Source of the DNA: Pseudovibrio sp947494035
GTDB taxonomy: Bacteria > Pseudomonadota > Alphaproteobacteria > Rhizobiales > Stappiaceae
Direction of reading: 5' to 3'
Assembly: GCA_947494035.1 (NCBI GenBank)
Contig: CANLTN010000024.1
Coordinates: forward strand, 1-64,000
DNA: 64,000 bases
A program made the translations under genes and the position numbers. Positions 7,743 to 16,665 of this stretch are shown here, one piece after another. Positions within the stretch are counted from its first letter, which is position 1; each line of letters begins with the position of its first letter. Under the pieces are notes generated by a model, which did no database searches, was not told where the DNA came from, and worked only from the letters and a program-made list of their open reading frames with translations.

Positions 7743-9431
7743 ATGGGCACACAGTACGCACTGCCAATCGAGATGCTACAAAAATGGGCCAAAGAGAAGC
7801 CGAATGCGGTTTATCTGAGCCAGCCTGTAAACCGTGAGTACATTAAATTCACTTGGGCAGAATGTTATGACGCTGTCCGGCGTATGGCGACAGCATTGCA
7901 GTCAATGGGTTTCCAGCCGGGCGACAGAATCGGCATTCTTTCCAAGAACTGCGCTGAGTGGTTTCTTGCTGACTTTGCCATTCAGGCTGCTGGCTTTGTT
8001 TCCGCGCCAATCTATTACACGGCCTCCGCAGATACGATCAGCTACATTGTGGACCATGCGGATGTGAAAGCCGTGTTCATGGGCAAGCTGGACGACCTTG
8101 CGCCGAGTGAGGCCGGTATCCGCGATGGCGTGATCAAGATTGCGTTTCCCTACAAAACCATCGACTGCGAATACAGCTGGAAAGAGCTGCTCAAGGCACA
8201 TGAGCCTATCGCGGAAGACAAGATTGCCAAGCCGGAACTGGATGACCTGTTCTCCGTTGTTTACACCTCCGGTTCTACGGGCAACCCAAAGGGCGTTGAA
8301 GTCAGCTACCGCAACATCGCTTTTGGTGCATGGTCTCCGAGCCAGACTATGGAGCTGCATGGCGACGAGCGCATGATCTCCTATCTGCCACTGGCGCACA
8401 TCACGGAACGCGCGCTTGTTGAACATGTGAGTGTTTATTCGGGAGTGGTGGTGAGCTTTGTGGAGTCTCTGGACTCCTTTGCAGATGACCTGCGTGCGGC
8501 TGATGTGACCATGTTCATTTCCGTGCCGCGCCTCTGGATGAAGTTCCAGGCGGGTATTCTCGCCAAGCTTCCGCAGGAGAAGCTGGACAGGTTTTTGAAG
8601 ATCCCGGGCCTGAGTTGGTATGTGAAGCGCAAGATCCGCAAGCAGCTTGGTCTGAGCAATGCCAAGATTATCGGCAGTGGTTCTGCGCCGATCTCACAGG
8701 CGGTTCTGGAATGGTATCAGAAGTTGGGCATCAACATCACTGAAGGCTGGGGCATGACCGAGACCGCTGGTCTTGCATGCTCTCACCATCCGTTCCGTGC
8801 AGACAAGATTGGCACAATCGGTACGCCGCTTGAGGGACTGGAGATCAAGATCACCGATGAGGGTGAGTTACTCATCCGCGGGGACTCCGTCACCAAGGGT
8901 TACTACAAGGATCCTGATCTGACGAAGGAAACCATCGAAGACGGTGGCTGGTTCCACACTGGCGACAAAGTGGAGCAGGATGCAGACGGCTACTTGCGTA
9001 TTACTGGCCGTGTGAAGGAGATCTTCAAATCCTCCAAAGGCAAGTACATTGCACCTGTGCCGATTGAGGCGATGCTCTTTGATAACACCTATGTGGAGCA
9101 AGCTTGTGTGATGGGGTCTGATCTGGCGCAGCCTGCGGCGGTCGTGTTCCTTTCTTCCGAAACCACCATCGGTCTTTCGCGGGAAGACGTTCGCAAGAGT
9201 CTTGAGAAAACCTACAAGAGCATTAACAGCTCCGTGGAAAGCCATCTGAAGCTGGGCGCGATTGTGGTCGCCGAGGATATGTGGACGATCGAAAACGGCT
9301 ATCTCACCCCGACCATGAAGATCAAACGCGGGCTTCTTGAAGATCGTTATCGGGAATTGGTGCGGGCTGTGCCTGGCCGTTCTGTGGTTTGGGAAGACGA
9401 ATGCATCACCAAGGCTGATGCGCAAGTTTGA
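7743..9431 (+). CDS. atuH: AMP-dependent acyl-CoA synthetase, probable citronellate/terpenoid acid-CoA ligase
   Basis: This 562-aa member of the ANL adenylating superfamily would activate citronellate or geranate (or a long-chain fatty acid) to its CoA ester. The AMP-binding P-loop YTSGSTGNPKG is at 174-184. The GWGMTETAG motif, GWFHTGDKV, and a C-terminal lysine region (TPTMKIKRG) are also present. ATG 7743 is chosen over an upstream frame extension because GAGGAGG sits just before it. The 171-bp gap after atuE carries a hairpin and could hold an internal promoter. It resembles long-chain (FadD15-like) synthetases in length, so substrate choice is inferred from the cluster. Confidence 0.88.
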   Translation: MGTQYALPIEMLQKWAKEKPNAVYLSQPVNREYIKFTWAECYDAVRRMATALQSMGFQPGDRIGILSKNCAEWFLADFAIQAAGFVSAPIYYTASADTISYIVDHADVKAVFMGKLDDLAPSEAGIRDGVIKIAFPYKTIDCEYSWKELLKAHEPIAEDKIAKPELDDLFSVVYTSGSTGNPKGVEVSYRNIAFGAWSPSQTMELHGDERMISYLPLAHITERALVEHVSVYSGVVVSFVESLDSFADDLRAADVTMFISVPRLWMKFQAGILAKLPQEKLDRFLKIPGLSWYVKRKIRKQLGLSNAKIIGSGSAPISQAVLEWYQKLGINITEGWGMTETAGLACSHHPFRADKIGTIGTPLEGLEIKITDEGELLIRGDSVTKGYYKDPDLTKETIEDGGWFHTGDKVEQDADGYLRITGRVKEIFKSSKGKYIAPVPIEAMLFDNTYVEQACVMGSDLAQPAAVVFLSSETTIGLSREDVRKSLEKTYKSINSSVESHLKLGAIVVAEDMWTIENGYLTPTMKIKRGLLEDRYRELVRAVPGRSVVWEDECITKADAQV

Positions 9432-9447
9432 AAGGATACAGATGGTT

Positions 9448-9468
9448 CGGGGTGACATGGTCACCCCG
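9448..9468 (+). other. perfect 9-bp hairpin between atuH and the SDR gene
   Basis: CGGGGTGAC (9448-9456) and GTCACCCCG (9460-9468) form a GC-rich stem with a 3-base loop, 17 bases after the atuH stop. A weaker GC stem near 9479-9494 is followed by TTTTT, so partial termination or mRNA processing inside the operon is possible. Confidence 0.6.
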
Positions 9469-9539
9469 GGTCGGGCTTTCGGGGCGGACGCCTCTTTTTG
9501 AATAAGCCAGCGCGCACGCGTGGCAGGGAGAAATTTGGA

Positions 9540-10448
9540 ATGAGCAGTGAACCGTCCCGTTACGCATCCGTTTTGCGTGATGGGTTGTTTGATGGGCAAA
9601 CCGTCATTGTAACCGGGGGAGGCAGCGGGATTGGTCGCTGTATCGCTCATGAGCTGGCAGCGCTGGGTGCCCACACCGTTCTCCTTGGCCGTAAAATGGC
9701 GAAACTTGACAGCGTAGCTGATGAAATCCGTGCTGATGGCGGTGCGGTTTCAGCCTATTCGCTCGATATCCGCAAGGAAGAGGCTGTTACCGAAACTGTT
9801 GCCCAGATCGTTGCTGATCGCGGTGTGATCCATGGTTTGGTGAACAATGCAGGCGGGCAGTATCCAAGCCCTGCGGCGGCAATCAAGAAAAAGGGCTTTG
9901 ACGCGGTTGTCGAAACCAACGTGACCGGCGGTTTCCTGATGGCGCGTGAGGTTTACAACCAGAGTATGCGTAAGGCCAAGGGCGGTGCCATTGTCAATAT
10001 CGTTGCGGATATGTGGCGCGGTATGCCGGGCATGGCGCACTCCGGTGTGGCGCGGGCTGGTATGCAGAACCTGACCATGACGCTGGCCGTGGAATGGGCG
10101 GAAGCTGGCGTGCGGGTGAATGCGGTTGCGCCGGGTTGGATCGCGTCTTCCGGCTTTGACACCTACGACGAAAACTTCATCAAGAACATGTTTGCACGGA
10201 TGGCAGGCAACAACCTTGCGCGCCGTATGGGGACTGAGTCCGAGGTTGCCTCGCTGGTGAACTTCCTGCTGTCTCCGGGGGCTGCGTTCATGACTGGTCA
10301 ATGCATTGGCGTTGATGGTGGTGCGCCGCTCTGGACCAATTTGATGCCGGTTGGCGACAATGCCAACATGACGGAATACCAGGGGTTTCATCGCTATGAG
10401 AAACCGAAGGCGCTTCAGGCCTGGGAGAAAGAAAAATGCCCAAGCTAA
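9540..10448 (+). CDS. SDR family protein with altered catalytic motif (AtuB/AtuG-type, dienoyl-CoA reductase-like)
   Basis: This 302-aa protein has a Rossmann NAD(P) site, TGGGSGIG at 25-32, and the structural NNAG motif at 102-105. The usual YxxxK catalytic pair is not present: the aligned segment reads HSGVAR (167-172). That pattern is closer to peroxisomal 2,4-dienoyl-CoA reductases than to alcohol dehydrogenases, so a reductase acting on an unsaturated acyl-CoA is more likely than citronellol oxidation. ATG 9540 has AGGGAG nine bases upstream. The 3' end overlaps atuC by 13 bases. In Pseudomonas the cluster has two SDRs (AtuB, AtuG); which one this matches cannot be told here. Confidence 0.8.
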   Translation: MSSEPSRYASVLRDGLFDGQTVIVTGGGSGIGRCIAHELAALGAHTVLLGRKMAKLDSVADEIRADGGAVSAYSLDIRKEEAVTETVAQIVADRGVIHGLVNNAGGQYPSPAAAIKKKGFDAVVETNVTGGFLMAREVYNQSMRKAKGGAIVNIVADMWRGMPGMAHSGVARAGMQNLTMTLAVEWAEAGVRVNAVAPGWIASSGFDTYDENFIKNMFARMAGNNLARRMGTESEVASLVNFLLSPGAAFMTGQCIGVDGGAPLWTNLMPVGDNANMTEYQGFHRYEKPKALQAWEKEKCPS

Positions 10449-12046
10449 CCTCTACGGTTGATCGCGGTGGCGCTGCGTTTTCTCAAAACAAGGCTTTCAT
10501 GGAAGCCCTGATTGCGGAGTTTCGCGGCTATGAAGCAAAGGTTCGCGAGAACTCTGAAAGCAAGCGCGGGAAGTTTGAAAAGCGCGGACAGTTGCTGCCG
10601 AGGGATCGGGTGAGCCTGCTGCTCGATCGCGGTGCGCCGTTTATGGAAATCTCCACTCTTGCTGGCCTGAAGATGCATGATGACGATGGGAAGAAGAACG
10701 CTGCTGGTGGCGGTTCGATTGCGGGTATCGGTTATGTAGCTGGAAAGCGCTGCCTTGTGGTGGCGACAGACTCTGCCATCAAGGGCGGGTCTGTCTCTCC
10801 AATGGGTTTGAAGAAGACACTGCGTCTTCAGGAGATTGCCAAAAAGCAGAAGTTGCCCATGGTGGCGCTGACGGAAAGCGCTGGCGCGAACCTCATGTAT
10901 CAGTCCGACCTGTTTGTTGAGGGCGGGCGGGCGTTTGCCAATCAGGCACGTATGTCTGCTGCTGGCATTCCGCAGGTGACTGTGGTGCATGGCTCCTCGA
11001 CCGCTGGTGGGGCCTATATGCCGGGGCTTTCTGACTACACTGTTGTGGTGCGCGGTAAGTCGAAGATCTTTCTGGCCGGTCCTCCATTGCTGAAAGCGGC
11101 AACGGGTGAGATTGCGACGGATGAAGAGCTGGGTGGTGCGGAGCTGCATTACAACACAGCTGGTACTGCGGAATACATGGCAGAGGATGATGCCCACGGG
11201 GTTGAGACTGCCCGTGAGATTGTGGGTCACTTGCCATGGCAGGCGCCGTTAGAGGCGGAAGGTGGTGTGCAGCCGTTTTATGATGCTGAAGAACTGCTTG
11301 GTATCGTGCCGGAGGATTCCAAGAAGCCGTATGACGTGCGCGAGATTATTGCGCGGGTTACCGATGGCTCTGACTTCCTTGATTTTAAGAAGGAGTTTGG
11401 CGCGGCGACTGTTTGCGGACATGCACGGATTGATGGGCAGGCCGTTGGCATCTTGGGCAATAACGGCCCGATTGATCCGCAGGGCGCGGTGAAGGCTGCG
11501 CAGTTCATTCAGCTGTGCTGCCAGAGTAATACGCCGCTGCTGTTTTTGATGAACACCACTGGCTATTTGGTGGGCCGGGATGCGGAGACAGGCGGGATCG
11601 TCAAGCACGGGTCCAAGATGATTCAGGCGGTTGCCAATGCGACGGTTCCCAAAGTGACCATTGTGGTTGGCGGTGCGTGGGGTGCGGGCAACTACGGTAT
11701 GTGTGGTCGTGGGTTTGATCCGGATTTCATCTTCTCGTGGCCATCGGCCAAGGTTGGTGTGATGGGACCGGAGCAGGCGGCGACGGTGATGAAGATCATC
11801 ACGGAAGAGAAGTTTGCGAAGATGGGGCAGCAGATCCCCGATGGCATGACCGATCAGATGGCGCAGAAGATTATTGACCAGATGTCGCCGGAGACCACAG
11901 CGCTTTTTGCATCGGCGCGGCTTTGGGATGACGGGATCATTGATCCGCGAGACACGCGCCGCGTTGTTTCGCTTGCGCTTTCCGTTTGTGCGGATGCCAG
12001 AAAACGCGAGCTTAATCCAACAGCATTCGGGGTCGCACGCGGCTAG
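10436..12046 (+). CDS. atuC: geranyl-CoA carboxylase beta (carboxyltransferase) subunit
   Basis: This 536-aa protein is an acyl-CoA carboxyltransferase of the methylcrotonyl-/geranyl-CoA carboxylase type, with N- and C-terminal crotonase-like halves (GGGSIAGIGYVAG near 95, GGAYMPGLSDYTVVV, later GGAWGAGNYGMCGRGFDP). It moves carboxybiotin CO2 from AtuF to the gamma-methyl of geranyl-CoA. It overlaps the SDR gene upstream and is followed by atuD and atuF. The leucine enzyme LiuB is very similar; the AtuA, AtuH and two-dehydrogenase context favours the terpene enzyme. Confidence 0.88.
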   Translation: MPKLTSTVDRGGAAFSQNKAFMEALIAEFRGYEAKVRENSESKRGKFEKRGQLLPRDRVSLLLDRGAPFMEISTLAGLKMHDDDGKKNAAGGGSIAGIGYVAGKRCLVVATDSAIKGGSVSPMGLKKTLRLQEIAKKQKLPMVALTESAGANLMYQSDLFVEGGRAFANQARMSAAGIPQVTVVHGSSTAGGAYMPGLSDYTVVVRGKSKIFLAGPPLLKAATGEIATDEELGGAELHYNTAGTAEYMAEDDAHGVETAREIVGHLPWQAPLEAEGGVQPFYDAEELLGIVPEDSKKPYDVREIIARVTDGSDFLDFKKEFGAATVCGHARIDGQAVGILGNNGPIDPQGAVKAAQFIQLCCQSNTPLLFLMNTTGYLVGRDAETGGIVKHGSKMIQAVANATVPKVTIVVGGAWGAGNYGMCGRGFDPDFIFSWPSAKVGVMGPEQAATVMKIITEEKFAKMGQQIPDGMTDQMAQKIIDQMSPETTALFASARLWDDGIIDPRDTRRVVSLALSVCADARKRELNPTAFGVARG

Positions 12047-12099
12047 GCAGAGCAGCGCATCAGGATACCTCGAGTACAGTTCAACATGAGGGTTGCACG

Positions 12100-13287
12100 A
12101 TGGAATATACTGAAGAACATCGGAAGATGAAGAGCGCGGTGGTCAAGTTCGTTGAGGCCGAAATCAACCCGCATGTTCAGGAGTGGGAGGAGGCAGGTAT
12201 CTTCCCCGCGCATGAACTCTTCAAGAAGATGGGCGATCTGGGTTTTCTTGGTGTCAACAAGCCTGAAGAGTATGGCGGGATGGGCCTTGATTACTCCTAT
12301 CAGGCCATGACCATTGAAGCGCTTGGCGCGTGTACCTGTGGCGGTGTGCCGATGGCGATTGGCGTGCAGACCGATATGGCAACACCGGCGCTTGCCCGTT
12401 TCGGTTCTGACGAGTTGCGCCGTGACTATCTGTCACCTGCCATTGCTGGTGACATGGTGGCGTGTGTGGGGGTGTCTGAGGCCTCGGCTGGGTCTGATGT
12501 GGCGAACATCAAGACAACAGCTCGCAAGGACGGGGATGACTATGTGATCTCTGGTTCCAAGATGTGGATCACCAACTCTACACAGGCGGACTACATGTGC
12601 ATGCTGGCGAACACCAGTGACGGGCACAAGCACCAGAACAAATCTTTGATCATTGTGCCGATGGATAGTCCGGGGGTCACCAAGTCTGAGCGTTTGAACA
12701 AGCTGGGGCAGCGGTCCTCTGATACAGCGCAGATTTTCTTTGATGATGTTCGTGTTCCGCAGCGCAATCTGATTGGGGCTGAAGGTGCTGGTTTCATGTA
12801 CCAGATGATGCAGTTTCAGGAGGAGCGGCTCTGGTGCGCGCTGTCGATGATTGATGGCATGGACCGGATCATTAAGCTGACGGAAGACTATTGCCGTGAC
12901 CGTGCTGCGTTCAACCAGAGCATTCTGGATTTTCAGGTGGTCCACTTTCGCCTTGCGGAGCTGCGCACAGAAGTGGAGCTGCTGCGTGCGCTTTCCGAGA
13001 AGTGCGTGGAGTCCATGGTGCGCGGGGAGAATGTGACACGGCTTGCGTCTATGGCCAAGCTGAAGGCTGGGCGTCTGTCCCGTGAGCTTTCGGACGCTTG
13101 TCTGCAGTACTGGGGCGGTATGGGGTACATGTGGGACAGCCCTGTGAGCCAGTTCATGCGGGATACCCGTTTGACCTCTATTGGCGGTGGTGCGGATGAA
13201 GTGATGCTGTCCATCATCTGCAAGCTGGATGGCACTTTGCCTAACCCGAAGAAAAACCGTGCGATGCAAAAGGAGGCAGCTGAATAA
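12100..13287 (+). CDS. atuD: acyl-CoA dehydrogenase, probable citronellyl-CoA dehydrogenase
   Basis: This 395-aa FAD-dependent acyl-CoA dehydrogenase has the usual N-terminal helical, middle beta and C-terminal helical domains. The C-terminal motif reads IGGGADEV, so the glutamate used by medium-chain enzymes is glycine here. A glutamate in EERL (E242) sits where isovaleryl-CoA and long-chain enzymes keep their catalytic base. That fits a 3-methyl-branched substrate such as citronellyl-CoA, which would be oxidised to geranyl-CoA. GAGGG lies ahead of the ATG. A second similar dehydrogenase closes the cluster, so the split of work between them is unknown. Confidence 0.85.
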   Translation: MEYTEEHRKMKSAVVKFVEAEINPHVQEWEEAGIFPAHELFKKMGDLGFLGVNKPEEYGGMGLDYSYQAMTIEALGACTCGGVPMAIGVQTDMATPALARFGSDELRRDYLSPAIAGDMVACVGVSEASAGSDVANIKTTARKDGDDYVISGSKMWITNSTQADYMCMLANTSDGHKHQNKSLIIVPMDSPGVTKSERLNKLGQRSSDTAQIFFDDVRVPQRNLIGAEGAGFMYQMMQFQEERLWCALSMIDGMDRIIKLTEDYCRDRAAFNQSILDFQVVHFRLAELRTEVELLRALSEKCVESMVRGENVTRLASMAKLKAGRLSRELSDACLQYWGGMGYMWDSPVSQFMRDTRLTSIGGGADEVMLSIICKLDGTLPNPKKNRAMQKEAAE

Positions 13288-13349
13288 GCTGCTTTCCCAG
13301 CCCCTGATTAGAGGCGCATCTTTTCCGGCAGTGTGAAAGGGAATTTTCG

Positions 13350-15239
13350 ATGTTTGATAGCGTTTTGGTCGCCAATCGGGGGGAGATCGCCCGCCGGGTG
13401 TTCCGCACTGCGCGGCAAAAGGGCTATCGGAGTATTGCTGTTTATTCCGAGGCTGATGCAACCGCTCCTCATGTGGACGACGCTGATATTGCAGCGTGTA
13501 TTGGCGGGGCGACACCAGCTGACTCTTACCTGAAGATTGATGCAATCTTGGAAGCGGCTCGCAAAACCGGCGCTCAGGCTGTGCATCCGGGCTACGGGTT
13601 TCTTGCAGAAAACGCGGAGTTCGCGCGGGCCTGTGTGGAGGCTGGTCTGGTGTTTGTTGGTCCGCCAGCAGAAGCTATTGAGCTGATGGGCTCCAAGCGG
13701 CTTTCCAAACTGCGGATGATTGAGGCTGGGGTGCCGTGTGTTCCGGGGTATTCTGGTGCTGATCAGTCTTTGGGAACGCTGGTGGCTGAGGCGGCGCGTA
13801 TTGGTGTGCCGCTGATGATCAAGGCGTCTGCCGGTGGGGGCGGGCGCGGTTTGCGGCTGGTTGAGGACCTGAACGGGCTTGAGGACAAGCTGGCTGCTGC
13901 GGCTTCTGAAGCTGTAAATGCGTTTGGCAGTGGCGAGCTTATTCTAGAGAAGGCGGTGATCAATCCGCGTCACGTGGAAATTCAGGTGTTTGCGGATAAC
14001 CACGGCAATGTGGTGCATCTGGGGGAGCGGGATTGTTCTGTTCAGCGGCGACACCAGAAGGTGATTGAGGAAGCGCCGGGGCCATCTGTGACGCCGGAAA
14101 TCCGTGCAGCGATGGGGCAGGCTGCTGTTGAGGCGGCGCGGGCGATTGGGTATCGCGGGGCCGGCACTGTGGAGTTTCTGCTGGCGGAAGATGGTAGTTT
14201 CTACTTCATGGAGATGAACACCCGCTTGCAGGTAGAGCATCCTGTGACTGAGGAGATTACCGGTCAGGATCTGGTTGCATGGCAGCTAGACGTGGCGGCG
14301 GGTAAGCCGTTGCCTGTGATGCAGGATGACATCTGCTTTAGCGGTCATGCCATGGAACTGCGGCTTTATGCGGAAGATGCGGACGCTGGTTTCCTGCCGC
14401 AGACGGGTACTGTTCTGGCGTGGAACGGTGACGAACTTGCCTTGCGTGTTGACAGTGCCATTGAGCAGGGCAGTGAGATCTCGTCCTATTACGATCCTAT
14501 GATTGCCAAGCTGATTGCGCATGGTAGCGATCGGGATGAAGCACGGCGCAAGTTGCTGCGTGGGCTGGATGAGTTGGTTTTGCAAGGGGTGGTTCATAAC
14601 GGGCCCTTCCTGAAAAGTGTATTGCTGGATGAGGTGTTTGCTGCTGGTGAAGCGACAACGGCGTTTCTGAATGATCGGGAGCTGGGATCAGTTGCTGCTG
14701 ACGCAACGCGGGAGCTTATGCGGGATCTTGCAGTGTGTTTGTTTGCACGCAGCAACGGTCAGAGCCGTTGGACGACTGCGACGCCGTTGCCCGTGAAGAT
14801 CAAGCTGGATGGTGAGGAGACGACGGTTCGCGAGGACCTGCATATTCTGAGTGATGTGGATCGCGGAGGCATCATTTTTGAAGCTGATGGGGTACGCCGG
14901 TCTGCCTTTGTGAGCGAAGCTCCTGAGGGTGGTCTCTGGATTTCTCTGGAAGGACAGACGCAGTTCTTTGAGGAGCAGAGCTTCAGTACCAAGAAAGATG
15001 AAAGTGCGGCTGCTGGCAGCTCTATCATCGCACCGATGCCGGGGGCTGTTGTGGCACTTAAGACCGAGCAGGGGGCGCAAGTTTTCAAAGGGGATGTGCT
15101 GTTGGTTCTGGAAGCCATGAAGATGCAGCATGAGTTGACCGCGCCGAGGGACGGCATTGTCGCCGAGCTTGGAACACAGGAAGGGGCGCAGGTGAACAGC
15201 CGCGATGTGCTGGTTCGTCTGGCAGAGGAAAGTGCCTGA
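13350..15239 (+). CDS. atuF: geranyl-CoA carboxylase alpha subunit (biotin carboxylase + biotin carrier)
   Basis: This 629-aa protein joins an N-terminal biotin carboxylase with ATP-grasp domain (LVANRGEIARR at the start, KASAGGGGRG near 155, MNTRLQVEHPVTE near 290) to a C-terminal biotinyl domain with EAMKM. The biotinylated lysine is K591. It carboxylates its own biotin with bicarbonate and ATP and hands CO2 to AtuC. An AGGGAA lies seven bases before the ATG. The 144-bp gap after it is almost filled by a palindromic repeat. Confidence 0.9.
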   Translation: MFDSVLVANRGEIARRVFRTARQKGYRSIAVYSEADATAPHVDDADIAACIGGATPADSYLKIDAILEAARKTGAQAVHPGYGFLAENAEFARACVEAGLVFVGPPAEAIELMGSKRLSKLRMIEAGVPCVPGYSGADQSLGTLVAEAARIGVPLMIKASAGGGGRGLRLVEDLNGLEDKLAAAASEAVNAFGSGELILEKAVINPRHVEIQVFADNHGNVVHLGERDCSVQRRHQKVIEEAPGPSVTPEIRAAMGQAAVEAARAIGYRGAGTVEFLLAEDGSFYFMEMNTRLQVEHPVTEEITGQDLVAWQLDVAAGKPLPVMQDDICFSGHAMELRLYAEDADAGFLPQTGTVLAWNGDELALRVDSAIEQGSEISSYYDPMIAKLIAHGSDRDEARRKLLRGLDELVLQGVVHNGPFLKSVLLDEVFAAGEATTAFLNDRELGSVAADATRELMRDLAVCLFARSNGQSRWTTATPLPVKIKLDGEETTVREDLHILSDVDRGGIIFEADGVRRSAFVSEAPEGGLWISLEGQTQFFEEQSFSTKKDESAAAGSSIIAPMPGAVVALKTEQGAQVFKGDVLLVLEAMKMQHELTAPRDGIVAELGTQEGAQVNSRDVLVRLAEESA

Positions 15240-15267
15240 CCTTCTTTTGAAAGCCCGCTGATTTTGC

Positions 15268-15374
15268 CTAGAGCATGTCGCGTTTATATGAATTCACGCA
15301 CTAAGCTCTAAGCGTTTATTTTTACGCGTATTCTTCTCCGAAAACCGGACCCACTTTTCTGGAATACGCTCTAG
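15268..15374 (+). repeat. dispersed palindromic repeat, copy 2 (~107 bp)
   Basis: The element starts CTAGAGC (15268-15274) and ends GCTCTAG (15368-15374), a perfect terminal inverted repeat. It aligns over its full length with copy 1 at 4740-4844. It lies between atuF and the second dehydrogenase gene, and its last two bases (AG) form the start of the AGGAG ribosome binding site of that gene. No transposase is encoded, so it is a MITE- or REP-like non-autonomous repeat. Confidence 0.75.
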
Positions 15375-15383
15375 GAGAATTTG

Positions 15384-16553
15384 ATGAGTTTGAACCTTCC
15401 TGACTTTGGCTTGAAGCGTAAGTCGACCATGTTCAGCGATGAGCATGAGGCGTTTCGTGATGTGCTTTCCCGCTTTATCGCCAAGGAGATTTCGCCTTAC
15501 GTTTCGCAGTGGGATGAGGTCAATGAATTTCCTCGCGAACTCTACAAGAAAGCAGCAGATATTGGTCTGCTCGGGCTCATGTTTCCGGAAGAATATGGTG
15601 GGACTGGCGTTGATTATCCGCTGTCTTATCTGGCCTCCGTTGAGCTGGGGCGTGCGGGCAGTGGTGGCATCAGCGCGGGCTTGATGAGTCATGCCATTGG
15701 CACGCCACCGATCGCGCATCTTGGGTCTGATCAGTTGAAGGCGCGGGTGATCCCCTCTGTCTTGGCGGGCGAGAAAATTTCGGCGCTTGCTATTACCGAG
15801 CCAGGTGGTGGGTCTGATGTTCAGAACCTGAAGACGGTGGCTCGCCGTGACAATGGCCACTACATCCTGAATGGGGAGAAGACCTTCATTACCTCCGGTA
15901 TGCGGGCTGACTATTACACCGTTGCGGTCCGGACCGGTGATACGGGTATGGGCGGTATCTCGCTGATGCTGGTCGAGAAGGGGATGGAGGGATTTTCCCA
16001 GACGCCGTTGAAGAAGATGGGGTGGTGGGCCTCTGATACGGCGACACTGCATTTTGATAATGTGAATGTGCCAGTGGAGAACCTGATTGGCGGCGAGAAT
16101 GCCGGGTTCATGGGCATCATGATGAACTTTAACAACGAGCGGTTGTTCCTCAGCTGCGCCTGCTACGGGCACATGCTAGGCGTTTTTGAAGAAGCGCTGA
16201 GTTGGGCGCAGCAACGTGAGACGTTTGGCAAACCGCTTATTTACCGGCAAGTCATTCGGCATAAGTTCGTTGATATGGCGATGAAGATGCAGGCGGTGCG
16301 CGCTGTTCTGGAGGAGCTGACCCAGCGCTTGCAGTTGGGAGAAAGCCCGATCACCGAAATCTGTATGGCGAAGAACCTTGCAACAAGTACGCTGGAATAT
16401 GTGGCGAACGAGTGCCTTCAAATCCTTGGCGGGGCTGGTTACATGCGTGGCACCAAGGTGGAGCGTATCTACCGCGAGACCAAGGTGATGACGATTGGCG
16501 GTGGGTCCTCCGAGATTATGAAGGATCTGGCCAGTCGGCAGATGGGTATCTGA
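15384..16553 (+). CDS. acyl-CoA dehydrogenase, second dehydrogenase of the atu cluster
   Basis: This 389-aa acyl-CoA dehydrogenase has TEPGGGSDV at 139-146 and an IGGGSSEIM C-terminal motif lacking the medium-chain glutamate. E252 in NNERL is the likely base, as in isovaleryl-CoA and long-chain enzymes. It shares the cluster strand and direction, with AGGAG six bases before the ATG at 15384; a TTG one codon earlier is less likely. It could act on citronellyl-CoA, or on the shortened 3-methyl acyl-CoA later in the pathway. It is similar in type to AtuD but clearly a separate sequence, not a recent duplicate. Confidence 0.82.
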   Translation: MSLNLPDFGLKRKSTMFSDEHEAFRDVLSRFIAKEISPYVSQWDEVNEFPRELYKKAADIGLLGLMFPEEYGGTGVDYPLSYLASVELGRAGSGGISAGLMSHAIGTPPIAHLGSDQLKARVIPSVLAGEKISALAITEPGGGSDVQNLKTVARRDNGHYILNGEKTFITSGMRADYYTVAVRTGDTGMGGISLMLVEKGMEGFSQTPLKKMGWWASDTATLHFDNVNVPVENLIGGENAGFMGIMMNFNNERLFLSCACYGHMLGVFEEALSWAQQRETFGKPLIYRQVIRHKFVDMAMKMQAVRAVLEELTQRLQLGESPITEICMAKNLATSTLEYVANECLQILGGAGYMRGTKVERIYRETKVMTIGGGSSEIMKDLASRQMGI

Positions 16554-16665
16554 GTGTTCTGTTTGGTATGAAAAAAGCCCCGCCATTGGACGCGGTGAAC
16601 TCACAGGTGCGGGTGGCAATAGTCTTCTTAGGGGATAAGTGGTCTTTCCAATGTGGGGTTCTGAG

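Noticed and set aside
12433..13545. 370-codon open frame antisense to atuD/atuF
   Set aside because: It spans two real genes, has no motif and shows the composition of a shadow frame.
4933..16553. Reading the cluster as the leucine/isovalerate (liu) pathway
   Set aside because: AtuA is present, an acyl-CoA synthetase is included and no HMG-CoA lyase is adjacent; carboxylase subunits alone would not separate the two.
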